Under the pieces are notes generated by a model. The model made no database searches, was not told the DNA's origin, and worked only from the letters and a program-made list of their open reading frames with translations. Positions 51,708 to 59,803 of a stretch of DNA of 64,000 nt are shown here, in pieces. The stretch is taken from assembly GCF_001571775.1 (NCBI RefSeq), contig NZ_LRVM01000002.1, forward strand, positions 186,001 to 250,000, written 5' to 3'. Every line of letters begins with the position of its first letter. Positions within the stretch are counted from its first letter, which is position 1. A program made the translations under genes and the position numbers. The DNA is from Anaerotignum neopropionicum (GTDB lineage: Bacteria; Bacillota; Clostridia; Lachnospirales; Anaerotignaceae).

Positions 51708-53245
51708 TGAAAACCATTGCGTTATACCTCAGATTATCCAACGAGGATATAAATGAGGGGGAAAGCGACAGCATCTCTAATCAAAGGGATTTACTTAGAA
51801 ACTACATATCCTCAAAAAAAGACCTGCAAGACTATGAGATTTTGGAATTTATTGATGATGGATATGGCGGGGCAACTTTTGACCGCCCTGCTCTTAATAA
51901 ACTGCTTAGGCTGACTGGTAAAACCATTGATATCGTAATAGTCAAGGATTTTTCACGATTTGGCAGAAACCTTATTGAAGTTGGAAATTATATTGACCAA
52001 GTATTCCCTTTTTTAGGTGTAAGGTTTATTGCTGTTAATGAAGATTACGACAGCAATAATTATAAAGGTAGTACCGCATGCATTGATGTAGGGCTAAAGG
52101 CTTTGATTTATGAAATGTATAGTCGAGATATTTCCCAGAAAATACGTGCAGTGCAGAAATCTAAGTTTCAAAAAGGAGAATATCTTTGCACTTTGCCGTT
52201 GTATGGTTATATGCGGTGTTCAAATGTAAAAAATAAGCTGATACAAAATCCAGAGACAGCACCTGTTGTAAAACGAATATTCGAGCTTGCTTGTGAGGGT
52301 AAAACAGCAACGCAAATAGCTGTGATTTTTAATACTGAAGGTGTGCCTTCTCCTTATATGTATCATAGAGCAAAAGGTACGGATAAAAAGAGAGGGTGGA
52401 AATTAAGCAGTGAAAATACAATTTGGACGAATGCCATTGTTCATCGTTACCTTAGTGATGAGCGATACACGGGTAAACAAATAAGCCGCAAACGAACAAA
52501 GATTGATATTAACACAAAGAAAACAAAGCAAATTCCCAGAAGTGAATGGATAATCTGTGAAGATGCTCATGAACCAATTGTTTCAAGGGATGTATGGAAG
52601 CAAGCACAGTTGGTCATGAAACCATATAGGTCTAAGCCATATGCAATCGCAGACTATAACCTGTTTAAAGGATTATTAAAATGTGAGTATTGTGGGCGAA
52701 CGCTTACTTTTTTCAAAAACATAAAAGAACCTTGTTATCGTTGCCCAACAAGAAGGTTTGTTACTTTTTGTGAGTGTAAAGATGTTCGTATTAATGAACA
52801 ACAGCTAAAGGATTTTGTTCTGTCTGAAATTCAAAGGCAAATAAGGGTGTTCGTATTTGAGGAGATTAAGAATGGTAAGCCCGATAATAACAGGTTTCAA
52901 GTTGAAGTAGAACGCTTAGAAAAGCAGTTGAAACAGCTTGATTGTAAAAAGACCTTACTTTTTGAGAATTTGGCAGATGGTAAGTTGATAAAAGAAGATT
53001 TTAAGGAAAAGACAGCAGAGCTATGTGAAAAGAAGATTGCACTGGAAAAAGAGAAAATGGAGCTATTACAAAAGCTGAATTCAATTTATGCAAGCGAGGA
53101 TAACGTACCTAAAGAATGGGGTAAGTATGCTGGCATACAGGAACTAAGCCAACAACTTGTTGCAGAGTTAATTCAAAGAATAAAGGTTTTTCCAGATAAT
53201 AGTCTTGAAATTGTTTGGAACTTTAAAGACTGTATTAAAGATTAA
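51707..53245 (+). CDS. Large serine recombinase 3 of tandem trio
   Basis: A 512-aa protein with catalytic Ser11 (LYLRLSNEDI), IVKDFSRFGRNLIEVG near 84, a recombinase domain, a zinc ribbon (CEYCGRTL near 325, then CYRCPTRRFVTFCEC) and a coiled coil (about 395-455). It starts inside the stop of recombinase 2 with GGGAGG upstream. It is the last gene of the trio; the ICE end is probably just after it, since a foreign recombinase fragment begins at about 53257. Confidence 0.93.
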   Translation: MKTIALYLRLSNEDINEGESDSISNQRDLLRNYISSKKDLQDYEILEFIDDGYGGATFDRPALNKLLRLTGKTIDIVIVKDFSRFGRNLIEVGNYIDQVFPFLGVRFIAVNEDYDSNNYKGSTACIDVGLKALIYEMYSRDISQKIRAVQKSKFQKGEYLCTLPLYGYMRCSNVKNKLIQNPETAPVVKRIFELACEGKTATQIAVIFNTEGVPSPYMYHRAKGTDKKRGWKLSSENTIWTNAIVHRYLSDERYTGKQISRKRTKIDINTKKTKQIPRSEWIICEDAHEPIVSRDVWKQAQLVMKPYRSKPYAIADYNLFKGLLKCEYCGRTLTFFKNIKEPCYRCPTRRFVTFCECKDVRINEQQLKDFVLSEIQRQIRVFVFEEIKNGKPDNNRFQVEVERLEKQLKQLDCKKTLLFENLADGKLIKEDFKEKTAELCEKKIALEKEKMELLQKLNSIYASEDNVPKEWGKYAGIQELSQQLVAELIQRIKVFPDNSLEIVWNFKDCIKD

Positions 53246-53256
53246 GTTATTTTTTT

Positions 53257-54090
53257 ATGTATGTCTTGACACAAGCTAATGAGAAATACATCGGTGATGC
53301 ACTTTTGCAAAAGACCACTACAGTTGATTTTCTTACAAAGAAAAGGGTCAAGAATGAAGGTCATCTCCCGCAGTATTATGTTGAAAATAACCATGATGCT
53401 ATTATTCCAAAAGAACTTTTTTTACAAGCACAGGAAGAGCTTCATCGCCGGAATAACATTTACACAGGTGAAGACAAGAACAAAAGGATTTACAGCAGTA
53501 AATACGCTTTGAGCTCCATAACCTTTTGTGGCGATTGTGGTGATATTTACAGACGAGTTTACTGGAACATTCACGGTAGAAAAGAAATTGTTTGGCGATG
53601 CGTAACAAGAATCGAGCAAGGCCCCGAAGTTTGTAAGAGCCGAACAGTAAAGGAAGGCGATTTATATGATGCTGTTATGACCGCCATTAATAGATTACTT
53701 GCTGGCGGTGACAACATGATAAAAACACTGGAAGAAAACATTCATGCAGTAATCGGTGACGCTACAGATTATCAAATTTCAGAGATTAACACCTTGCTTG
53801 AAGAAAAGCAGAAAGAGTTAATTAGCCTTGCGAATAAAGGGAAAGACTATGAACCTCTTGCAGATGAGATTGATAACTTGCGTGAAAAACGGCAGAACCT
53901 TCTTGTGGAGGATGCATCCTTAAGTGGAGAGAATGAGAGGATCAACGAGCTGATAGAATTTATCCGCAACAATAAATACCGTACCCAAAGATATGATGAT
54001 GCACTTGTAAGAAAGTTAATACAGAATGTTACTGTTTACAATGACCACTTTGTAATATGCTTTAAATCTGGCATTGAAGTTGAAGTATGA
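53257..54090 (+). pseudogene. C-terminal half of a fourth serine recombinase
   Basis: The 277 residues start inside a recombinase domain (NEKYIGDALLQKTTTVDFLT), continue with a zinc ribbon (CGDCGDIYRR... WRCVTRIEQGPEVC) and a coiled coil, and end normally. The catalytic resolvase domain and the first part of the recombinase domain are missing, and the sequence before it belongs to recombinase 3. It is closer to a different recombinase subfamily than to the trio. ATG 53257 has no ribosome site. It may be the gene that the ICE entered, or the remains of an older element. Confidence 0.8.
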
Positions 54091-54108
54091 AAAAAGGAAC
54101 TTAGATGG

Positions 54109-54140
54109 CCCATGACTCTAACGTAGAGTTGTGGGTTTTT
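54109..54140 (+). terminator. Terminator after the recombinase fragment
   Basis: CCCATGACTCTA pairs with TAGAGTTGTGGG (one GU-type mismatch region) around ACG, followed by TTTTTCTTTT. Confidence 0.8.
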
Positions 54141-54177
54141 CTTTTGGTTTATAATTGTAGCAATATTGAAAAAACTA

Positions 54178-54206
54178 TTGTTATTATCAACCAAATGGTT
54201 TATAAT
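54178..54206 (+). promoter_or_regulatory. Promoter with internal palindrome, HTH-nuclease cluster
   Basis: TTGTTA (54178-54183), a 17-base spacer and TATAAT (54201-54206). The end of the spacer holds the inverted repeat AACCA-AA-TGGTT (54189-54200), a likely operator for the HTH protein encoded next, which would then repress its own operon. Confidence 0.7.
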
Positions 54207-54234
54207 ATATTTTAGTGTAAATTGGAGGTGCTGT

Positions 54235-54459
54235 ATGACTACGGCAGATATGATTAAGCAACTATGTGAACAAATGAATATTAGCGTCGCGGAACTTGCT
54301 AGACGTATTGGTCAGACTCCACAGAATTTCAATAAGAAATTAAAACGTGAAACTGTAACCTTGGATGAGTTGAAGGCTATAGCCGATGTATTGGATATTA
54401 AGTTTGAGCAGGCGTTTATTTTGCCTGATGGCAATGAAATAAAGACAGGCAATGAGTAA
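54235..54459 (+). CDS. HTH (XRE-type) regulator
   Basis: A 74-aa protein that is almost entirely one helix-turn-helix domain: MTTADMIKQLCEQMNISVAE, LARRIGQTPQNFNKKL and LDELKAIADVLDIKFEQAF. TTGGAGG stands before ATG 54235; an earlier in-frame start would lie in the promoter. It probably represses the promoter at 54178. It shares the operon with the next two genes (15 bases to the next ATG). Confidence 0.85.
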   Translation: MTTADMIKQLCEQMNISVAELARRIGQTPQNFNKKLKRETVTLDELKAIADVLDIKFEQAFILPDGNEIKTGNE

Positions 54460-54474
54460 AGGAGGCGGTCTAAT

Positions 54475-55161
54475 ATGATGATCAGTCCAGAAAGTTATTA
54501 CGAAGAGTATCTTAAAGGAAAAACTAAAGAACAGATAATGACCGCTATCCGGGGACTTAAGCAAGAAATAGGTCGTCTAAAAAACTCAATGGAAAACCCG
54601 CATGGTGGCATTAAAACTGTTATGCATCCAAGTGAAGATACTCGCCTACACTGGAATCGTGAATATTTAGAGAAAGCCAAAGAAGCCTATGCTGAAGCTG
54701 GTGGAACGTATACCTTATCAAAGGCAGAAGAAAAGGCAGCTGACTTTGATGCAAATATAGATGCCATCAGTAAGATAACCTTTAGCATTGGAGGTTACTT
54801 TGGTGGCTATAGTAATTATGTTGTAGAACTAACTGATGAATTGAAAGCCTATACAAAGTTATGGGAAGATGAAGAACCTCTCTCATTATGGGATGAAGAT
54901 AACCAGGAGCCGTGTACAAAGGATACTTTTATAGTTGCACTTAAAGATCTTCATATCGGTGAGTGGCGTAGACGATACTCAACAAAGCGTTTCGGATACA
55001 TGGTACTTGATGGTACACAGTGGGAGCTGGAATTTGAATATAGCAATGGCCATAAATCGGTAAGCTTTGATGGTGATAACTCATACCCCTATAACTTCGA
55101 TAAATTTCAGATGTTATTTGGTATCGATGTTACTGAGGAGGACGAGGATGAGGATGAGTAG
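54475..55161 (+). CDS. Conserved protein of unknown function
   Basis: A 228-aa soluble acidic protein. The N-terminal half is helical (YYEEYLKGKTKEQIMTAIRG), the C-terminal half is rich in aromatic residues and beta structure (WRRRYSTKRFGYMVLDGTQW, NSYPYNFDKFQMLFGID), and the tail is a run of Glu/Asp. I recall similar proteins in clostridial genomes but no family name or function. AAGGAGG is upstream. It lies between an HTH regulator and a PD-(D/E)XK nuclease in one transcription unit. Confidence 0.75.
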   Translation: MMISPESYYEEYLKGKTKEQIMTAIRGLKQEIGRLKNSMENPHGGIKTVMHPSEDTRLHWNREYLEKAKEAYAEAGGTYTLSKAEEKAADFDANIDAISKITFSIGGYFGGYSNYVVELTDELKAYTKLWEDEEPLSLWDEDNQEPCTKDTFIVALKDLHIGEWRRRYSTKRFGYMVLDGTQWELEFEYSNGHKSVSFDGDNSYPYNFDKFQMLFGIDVTEEDEDEDE

Positions 55162-55188
55162 ATTTGATTGGGTAAGGGAGGAGCAACC

Positions 55189-56790
55189 TTGGAGATAAAC
55201 AATATGAAAGCTTTATCTTATGAAGAGTTACGATCATTATATAAAAAATTCTTACATAGCCTGAACCTTTCCAAATCAACAGTCAGCACTTCTTACTCTG
55301 ATTCCTTCTATCTTTGGAAAAAAGGGAGTAAAGAGCTGTTCTGGAATGTAGTGACATCTACTGATTTTGAGAGTGATGCAAAGGAAGAGTTATTAAAAGC
55401 TCTTTCTAATAACTCGACCGGTAACGTTGTTTCACTTGTTAATAGCTACTTATCTCATTTAAGAAGGTTTCGTTTATTTTTGTCATCAGATGGGAAATTA
55501 GTTCCAGTTGAGAATAGAAAACAAATCACAGAAAAGCCAAAACATAAGAGTAGAGAAATAATAATCAACAAAATGTATGTTGGAGGCTATTTGTCTGAGG
55601 GCGATAATATAGGTCATGAAATAATTAACTTATATAAGGCTGATGATGGAAAGAACTATATTTATCTGAATTCACAAGGAACAATAGAATTATCTCATGG
55701 AGAAAGTTGTATAACCGTTTTGTTGGTACGGAAATTTGCCTCGAAAACATATAAAATACTAGCGAAGGCAGAGGGTGTTAAAATTCTTGATTTTGCCGAC
55801 AGTAAACTTACGCGAAAAGAGAGATATCAAGGGCAAGTTGAATTAGGGCTGACCTATGGTGGAGTAAGCCTTGTTGATTTATTTAATGAAAATTCATATC
55901 AAGGTAGCCTTGAAGAAGAAAAAAATGCTTATACTACGTTTGTTGCGGATAGGGTTATTAAGCCAAAAAATCAGATTTATATTACAGACGATGAATCTGT
56001 AAGTGGAGATAACACTTTTTTCATTCGTACAAATAAAGGATTTGGCAAACAAACATTAAGAGAGTTCTACAACGAAAATGAAAAGCCGGATTCCTTTGCT
56101 GATTTGAATCAGATAATTGAGGCCAAAGAGCTATGGGAAGATACTAATACGACCCAAGCAATTTCTGAATTGCCAAAGCTACAAAAAGATCCACATTTCA
56201 ATTTCCTTAAAATAATTAAGCAGGAAGACAATGAACTCGCTTTTTCCAATATGCTTGCTTACTTTTTCAATATAAATAGAGAAGCTTTTTCTAAGTTTGC
56301 GCATGAAGTTTTATCTATCAAGATACAAACAGATTTCAACATAGAGAGAGAAAAGAGAAATATTGACCTGCTAATCTCTGACAAAAACAATGCCATTGTA
56401 ATAGAAAATAAAATCAAATCAAGCATCAATGGTATTGATGACCGACACGATATTTACAGTGATAAGGTACAATCACAGCTTAAAAAATACTATCAACAAG
56501 TCACAACTGATGATGAGTATCGCAAGAAATCTGTGAGTTGCTTTATTTTTTCACCTAATTACAATCGCATTGAATTAAGCAAGTTTTCGTGCGGTGAAAA
56601 GTATACTGTCATTTATTACAGAGAAATTTATAATTTCTTTATTGAAAACAGGAGCCTGTTTGATGATGTGACTTATTTTGAAGATTTCATTAATGCAATG
56701 CATAAGCACACAAAGGACTACGATAATGATTTAGAAGAAGAAATGCAAAGAAGATTTCTAAATACTATTTACAAAGCAAAAAAGGAGTAA
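55189..56790 (+). CDS. PD-(D/E)XK nuclease family protein
   Basis: A 533-aa protein from TTG 55189, chosen because GGGAGGAG lies just upstream. Residues 1-100 are helical and resemble a DNA-binding SAM-like domain (LRSLYKKFLHSLNLSKSTVS). A beta-rich middle domain (IIINKMYVGGYLSEGDNIGH) is not recognised. The C-terminal domain has the nuclease core NIDLLISDKNNAIVIENKIK (D-x-ExK, about residues 385-405) followed by QLKKYYQQV, as in PDDEXK_4 enzymes. Likely a restriction or other DNA-cleaving defence enzyme; no methylase is encoded nearby. Twenty-seven bases separate it from the preceding gene. Confidence 0.82.
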   Translation: MEINNMKALSYEELRSLYKKFLHSLNLSKSTVSTSYSDSFYLWKKGSKELFWNVVTSTDFESDAKEELLKALSNNSTGNVVSLVNSYLSHLRRFRLFLSSDGKLVPVENRKQITEKPKHKSREIIINKMYVGGYLSEGDNIGHEIINLYKADDGKNYIYLNSQGTIELSHGESCITVLLVRKFASKTYKILAKAEGVKILDFADSKLTRKERYQGQVELGLTYGGVSLVDLFNENSYQGSLEEEKNAYTTFVADRVIKPKNQIYITDDESVSGDNTFFIRTNKGFGKQTLREFYNENEKPDSFADLNQIIEAKELWEDTNTTQAISELPKLQKDPHFNFLKIIKQEDNELAFSNMLAYFFNINREAFSKFAHEVLSIKIQTDFNIEREKRNIDLLISDKNNAIVIENKIKSSINGIDDRHDIYSDKVQSQLKKYYQQVTTDDEYRKKSVSCFIFSPNYNRIELSKFSCGEKYTVIYYREIYNFFIENRSLFDDVTYFEDFINAMHKHTKDYDNDLEEEMQRRFLNTIYKAKKE

Positions 56791-57073
56791 AGAGACCGTC
56801 GTCTGTGGAGATATATTATTTTCAAAGATGTCATCAGATGGAAAATGATATTACAGCAAATAAAATATTGGTATTGCCTTGGATTTGTTCATGCTCATCG
56901 GATAAGTTCCTTTGCTTTATTAAGTCCGAGAGCTTTTCGGATGCTTTTAAATCAGAGATTTTTTCATCTGTATGGCTAATATCGAACAGGAAAGCTTTAA
57001 AAGAGTTGTTGAGACAAAATGCGGATTAGGAAAAAGTTTCTCGAATAATATTGAATTATAGAAAGGGATCGTT

Positions 57074-57886
57074 ATGGAGTATATAATAAAAGAATTTTTG
57101 CTTTTTTTAACATACAGCTTTATTGGCTGGGTATGTGAGGTAATATATTGTTCGTTTCCGGATAAAAAGTTTGTGAACAGAGGGTTTTTAATAGGCCCGT
57201 ATTGTCCTATTTATGGCTTTGGAGCACTTGCAGTCATAAATATTTTGACACCTTTTTCAGATAATCCTATAATAGTTTATTTTCTTGCAGTGATTGTAAC
57301 TAGTCTTTTGGAATATGTTACGGGATATTTATTAGAACGAATATACCATTTAAAATGGTGGGATTATTCAAATTATAAGTTGAATATTCATGGAAGAGTC
57401 GTATTACATAATTCGTTGATTTTTGGAGGATTATCATTAATCGCAATATATTTTCTAAATCCTATTTTACTTAATATGATTAACAAGTTGCCATTAAGCA
57501 TGCGTTACACATCAAGTTTAATATTACTATCCATATTCTTGACTGATAATATAATATCTACTCTAAATGCTTTAAAATTGAATACCAACCTATCGAAGCT
57601 TCATATGATTGCGGATGAAATCAAAGAGACGATGTCAGAGGAATTTTTTATAAAATTAAAATCAATACAATCTGACGAAGAACTGTCTCAGATTAGGGTA
57701 TTAACAAATAAAATCGATGAGCTTAACCAAAAATTTAATGATATATCAAAACAAAATAAAGAGTTTGTGAAAAGAGTATTTGCTGCTTTCCCCAATATAA
57801 CGTCAAAATTACATAAAGAAACACTAATTAATTTAAAAGCAGTAAATAAAATGAACACAAACAAGAAAAATAAAAAAAGCAATTGA
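57074..57886 (+). CDS. CmpB-family putative ABC transporter permease
   Basis: A 270-aa membrane protein with about five hydrophobic segments and a cytoplasmic helical tail (about 170-270). The start IIKEFLLFLTYSFIGWVCEV, the motif NRGFLIGPYCPIYGFGAL and the pair WWDYSNYKLNIHGRV are diagnostic of the PF06541 family, annotated as putative ABC transporter permease though no ATPase is encoded nearby. GAAAGGG precedes the ATG. It is convergent with the Hsp20 gene across a shared terminator. Transported substrate unknown. No convincing gene lies in 56791-57073. Confidence 0.85.
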   Translation: MEYIIKEFLLFLTYSFIGWVCEVIYCSFPDKKFVNRGFLIGPYCPIYGFGALAVINILTPFSDNPIIVYFLAVIVTSLLEYVTGYLLERIYHLKWWDYSNYKLNIHGRVVLHNSLIFGGLSLIAIYFLNPILLNMINKLPLSMRYTSSLILLSIFLTDNIISTLNALKLNTNLSKLHMIADEIKETMSEEFFIKLKSIQSDEELSQIRVLTNKIDELNQKFNDISKQNKEFVKRVFAAFPNITSKLHKETLINLKAVNKMNTNKKNKKSN

Positions 57887-57892
57887 TAGTAT

Positions 57893-57935
57893 AAAAAATA
57901 AAGCACATGGGTGAATAACCCGATGTGCTTTATTT
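57893..57935. terminator. Bidirectional terminator between convergent genes
   Basis: AAAATAAAGCACAT pairs with ATGTGCTTTATTTT around GGGTGAATAACCC, giving A-rich and T-rich flanks suitable for termination from both sides. Confidence 0.85.
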
Positions 57936-57939
57936 TGCC

Positions 57940-58389
57940 TTATTCAACATCAATTGTAATGCTGTTGTTTGGCTTTTCTTCTTTAGGAACTACAACTTTA
58001 AGTAAACCATTTTCCAGTTTTGCTTTAATACCATCTGGCTTGGCATCTTCCAAATAAATTGAACGACTCATAGAACTATAACGTCTCTCTCTGTGGATGA
58101 AATTCTTTTTCTTTGATTCACTGTTTTCATCCCTAGTAATAGAAATCATAAGTTTTCCATCGTTAAGTTCAACATTGATGTCTTTTTTATCTATACCTGG
58201 CACTTCAGCCTCAATTAGGTATTCATTGCCATTATCTTCGACATCAACTTTGAAAGTGTCATGTGTGAGGGTTCTTCTAAAAGGCCAGTCATTGGAAAAA
58301 AAGTCATCAAGTACGTTGTAGAAGTCCTCAAAGCCAGTGTTTGTAGAGATTTCTTTGTTCTTTTTGTTAAAAGGTACTAATCCAGCCAT
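57940..58389 (-). CDS. Hsp20/alpha-crystallin small heat-shock protein
   Basis: A 149-aa chaperone that holds unfolding proteins. The alpha-crystallin domain (about 40-145) has FKVDVEDNGNEYLIEAEVPG, INVELNDGKLMISI and the closing GLLKVVVPKEE (the GxLxxxxPK motif). ATG at 58389 with AAAGGAG is used; two extra upstream codons are possible but lack a site. It is controlled by a perfect CIRCE element and a sigma-A promoter directly upstream, so it belongs to the HrcA heat-shock regulon. Confidence 0.95.
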   Translation of the reverse strand: MAGLVPFNKKNKEISTNTGFEDFYNVLDDFFSNDWPFRRTLTHDTFKVDVEDNGNEYLIEAEVPGIDKKDINVELNDGKLMISITRDENSESKKKNFIHRERRYSSMSRSIYLEDAKPDGIKAKLENGLLKVVVPKEEKPNNSITIDVE

Positions 58390-58420
58390 AAATAACAACT
58401 CCTTTTCAATTTATTTTTTG

Positions 58421-58447
58421 TTAGCACTCTCGATTGTTGAGTGCTAA
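58421..58447 (-). promoter_or_regulatory. CIRCE element (HrcA operator)
   Basis: TTAGCACTC-N9-GAGTGCTAA, a perfect match to the CIRCE consensus, 32 bases before the Hsp20 start codon on the minus strand. HrcA binding here represses transcription at normal temperature. Confidence 0.95.
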
Positions 58448-58449
58448 TT

Positions 58450-58480
58450 ATTATATAACACAGAATGTTCCACTTGTCAA
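58450..58480 (-). promoter_or_regulatory. Sigma-A promoter of the Hsp20 gene
   Basis: On the minus strand TTGACA (58480-58475) is followed by TATATAAT; TATATA gives a 17-base and TATAAT a 19-base spacer. The CIRCE element begins three bases after the -10 box. Confidence 0.75.
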
Positions 58481-58525
58481 TATATTTTTGAGAATTTTTT
58501 TATTTAAATTTGACTTTGATATTTT

Positions 58526-58600
58526 TCCATAAACGAGAGTCAATCTTGGATATGTTTCCATTTACGAGCGTGGATATGTTCCTAAGTTCGAGAGTAGGTA
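58526..58600. repeat. Short tandem repeats with GGATATGTT core
   Basis: Related units read TTCCATAAACGAGAGT, then GGATATGTTTCCATTTACGA and GGATATGTTCCTAAGTTCGA followed by GAGT. The common pattern is GGATATGTT(T)CC-N6-CGAG. Such short repeats resemble the multiple terminal repeats of IS21-family elements, but no transposase is present, so this may be a relic end. Rest of 58481-59093 has no supportable gene apart from repeat copy B. Confidence 0.45.
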
Positions 58601-58670
58601 AAAATAGAACTAAAACGCCGTTTTGACAGCTATCAAGACCTCTCAAAACACGTTGAGACGATAGCGTTGA

Positions 58671-58865
58671 TTACAAGGGCGGACAAGTAAGGGGTCTAAA
58701 AAGGCTTAAAATATAGGGTTTCCGAGAGTTGGGAGTATTTTCCTGACTCTCTGTTTTTTTGTTTTTGAGAGAAGGGAAAAGACAATTTGTAAATGTAAGC
58801 CGTAGGGTTGAGTGGACAGATTAGCTTTTGATAGGTTGATGAGACAGCATTGTTGAAAATAGGCA
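58671..58865. repeat. Dispersed repeat, copy B, with terminator-like hairpin
   Basis: The same-orientation counterpart of 39828-40025 (GAGTGGACAGATTAGCTTTTG near 58808). It contains a hairpin (GAGAGT at 58724 facing ACTCTC ending about 58751) followed by seven T at 58754-58760. The hairpin is not preserved in copy A. The two copies enclose about 18.8 kb. Confidence 0.6.
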
Positions 58866-59093
58866 AGTTAACAATTATGTAAAAATTAGGATTTATATAT
58901 TTACTCAAAAAGTGAAAATAAAGATAAGCAAAAGGATACTATGTTAGCAAAAAAAGTAGTTCTTTTGTAAAAGTTGATTTTTAGAGAAACTAAAATAAAT
59001 AATGTAGATTAATCTTGAAACATAACGGGGCATAGTGAGATAGAACTGGGAAAATTACTAAAATTATAAGCAATAACATATTGAAAAAATTTT

Positions 59094-59119
59094 ATTTATG
59101 TTGTTTTAACAACATAAAT
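59094..59119. promoter_or_regulatory. Perfect 26-bp palindrome upstream of ferredoxin/hcp cluster
   Basis: ATTTATGTTGTT-TT-AACAACATAAAT is fully symmetric. A related half-site with TGTTGTGAA follows at once and GTGTCAACAAA about 30 bases later. It lies about 80 bases before the ferredoxin ATG. The Crp/Fnr-type protein encoded at 63725 is the best candidate to bind it. Confidence 0.65.
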
Positions 59120-59198
59120 GTTGTGAATTACATGATATTATTGTGTCAACAAATAAAAATAACATTTTAACGAGTGATTCTGAAAAGGAGATGTTCTT

Positions 59199-59387
59199 AT
59201 GAAGTATTTTGTGAACGACAGTTGTATCGGGTGTGGGTTATGCGCAATGGCTTGTCCAGAGGTTTTTGAAATGACGGATGCAGGGATTGCAATTGCTTCC
59301 AAAAAAGAAGTTCCCACAGATGTGCTGGATGCAGCCGCACAGGCCCAAAGTGGCTGTCCTGTGAATGCCATCGAAAACGATGACTGA
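59199..59387 (+). CDS. [4Fe-4S] ferredoxin
   Basis: A 62-aa ferredoxin. The cluster motif CIGCGLCAMACPEVF (Cys 9, 12, 15, 19) and a single distal cysteine in SGCPVNAIEN indicate one [4Fe-4S] cluster; the second CxxCxxC of bacterial two-cluster ferredoxins is missing. AAGGAG precedes the ATG. As first gene of the hcp cluster it is a likely electron donor to the hybrid cluster protein. Confidence 0.93.
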   Translation: MKYFVNDSCIGCGLCAMACPEVFEMTDAGIAIASKKEVPTDVLDAAAQAQSGCPVNAIENDD

Positions 59388-59399
59388 GGAGGTTCTTGA

Positions 59400-59741
59400 G
59401 TGAATTATATCAAAAACATAGAACATGAAGCAGCCTTGTTTTTAAAAGACGAAGTTTCTGTTCAAGCTGGGCAAATTGTAAGTAAAACGCTGACACAAAA
59501 TCACCATATCAGCATTACTCTTTTTGCATTCTCGAAAGGTGAGGAAATCAGCTCTCATGATTCTAGCGGTGATGCAATGGTTTTGGTATTGGAAGGAACA
59601 GGTCAGTTCACTGTGGATGGCTCTGAATACGTTTTGAGTGCAGGGGAGACCTTGATTATGCCTGCAAAGAAACCTCATGCGGTATTTGCCAAAGAAGCCT
59701 TCAAAATGATGCTTACCGTTGTTTTTCCACCAGTGAGCTGA
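59400..59741 (+). CDS. Cupin domain protein
   Basis: A 113-aa single-domain cupin. The beta-barrel motifs are HDSSGDAMVLVLEGTGQFTV (cupin motif 1, first His seen as SSHDS) and GETLIMPAKKPHAVFA (motif 2 with PxxxPH). It begins with GTG behind GAGG, 12 bases after the ferredoxin gene. Cupins of this type often accompany hcp in clostridia, but the role is unknown. Metal-binding residues are partly kept (two His), so a structural or sensing role is possible. Confidence 0.88.
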   Translation: MNYIKNIEHEAALFLKDEVSVQAGQIVSKTLTQNHHISITLFAFSKGEEISSHDSSGDAMVLVLEGTGQFTVDGSEYVLSAGETLIMPAKKPHAVFAKEAFKMMLTVVFPPVS

Positions 59742-59803
59742 TAGAAAACAAATGATAAAAACGATAAAAATTAAAATCATATGAAGATAAAGGAGTAATA
59801 ACC

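Larger units (their letters stand above)
3475..53245. mobile_element. Integrative conjugative element (CTn/Tn1549-like transfer genes, triple serine recombinase), left part outside window
   Basis: The block runs from the Maff2 remnant through a transfer module and relaxase, a restriction island and metabolic cargo, to a sigma-like factor and three tandem large serine recombinases. Transfer-gene order (Maff2, VirB6-like, DUF3849, PrgI, VirB4, NlpC/P60, DUF4315, DUF4366, TopB) follows Tn1549/CTn-type elements. The right end is placed after the third recombinase because a decapitated recombinase gene starts there. The continuity of 23490-46800 with the ICE is inferred from lack of any other boundary, not proven. 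An IS3 element and two dispersed repeats suggest later rearrangement. Confidence 0.5.

Noticed and set aside
56805-57029. Possible 74-codon gene between the nuclease and the membrane protein gene
   Set aside because: No good ribosome site, odd composition and no recognisable similarity. It may be decayed sequence; not enough support to annotate.
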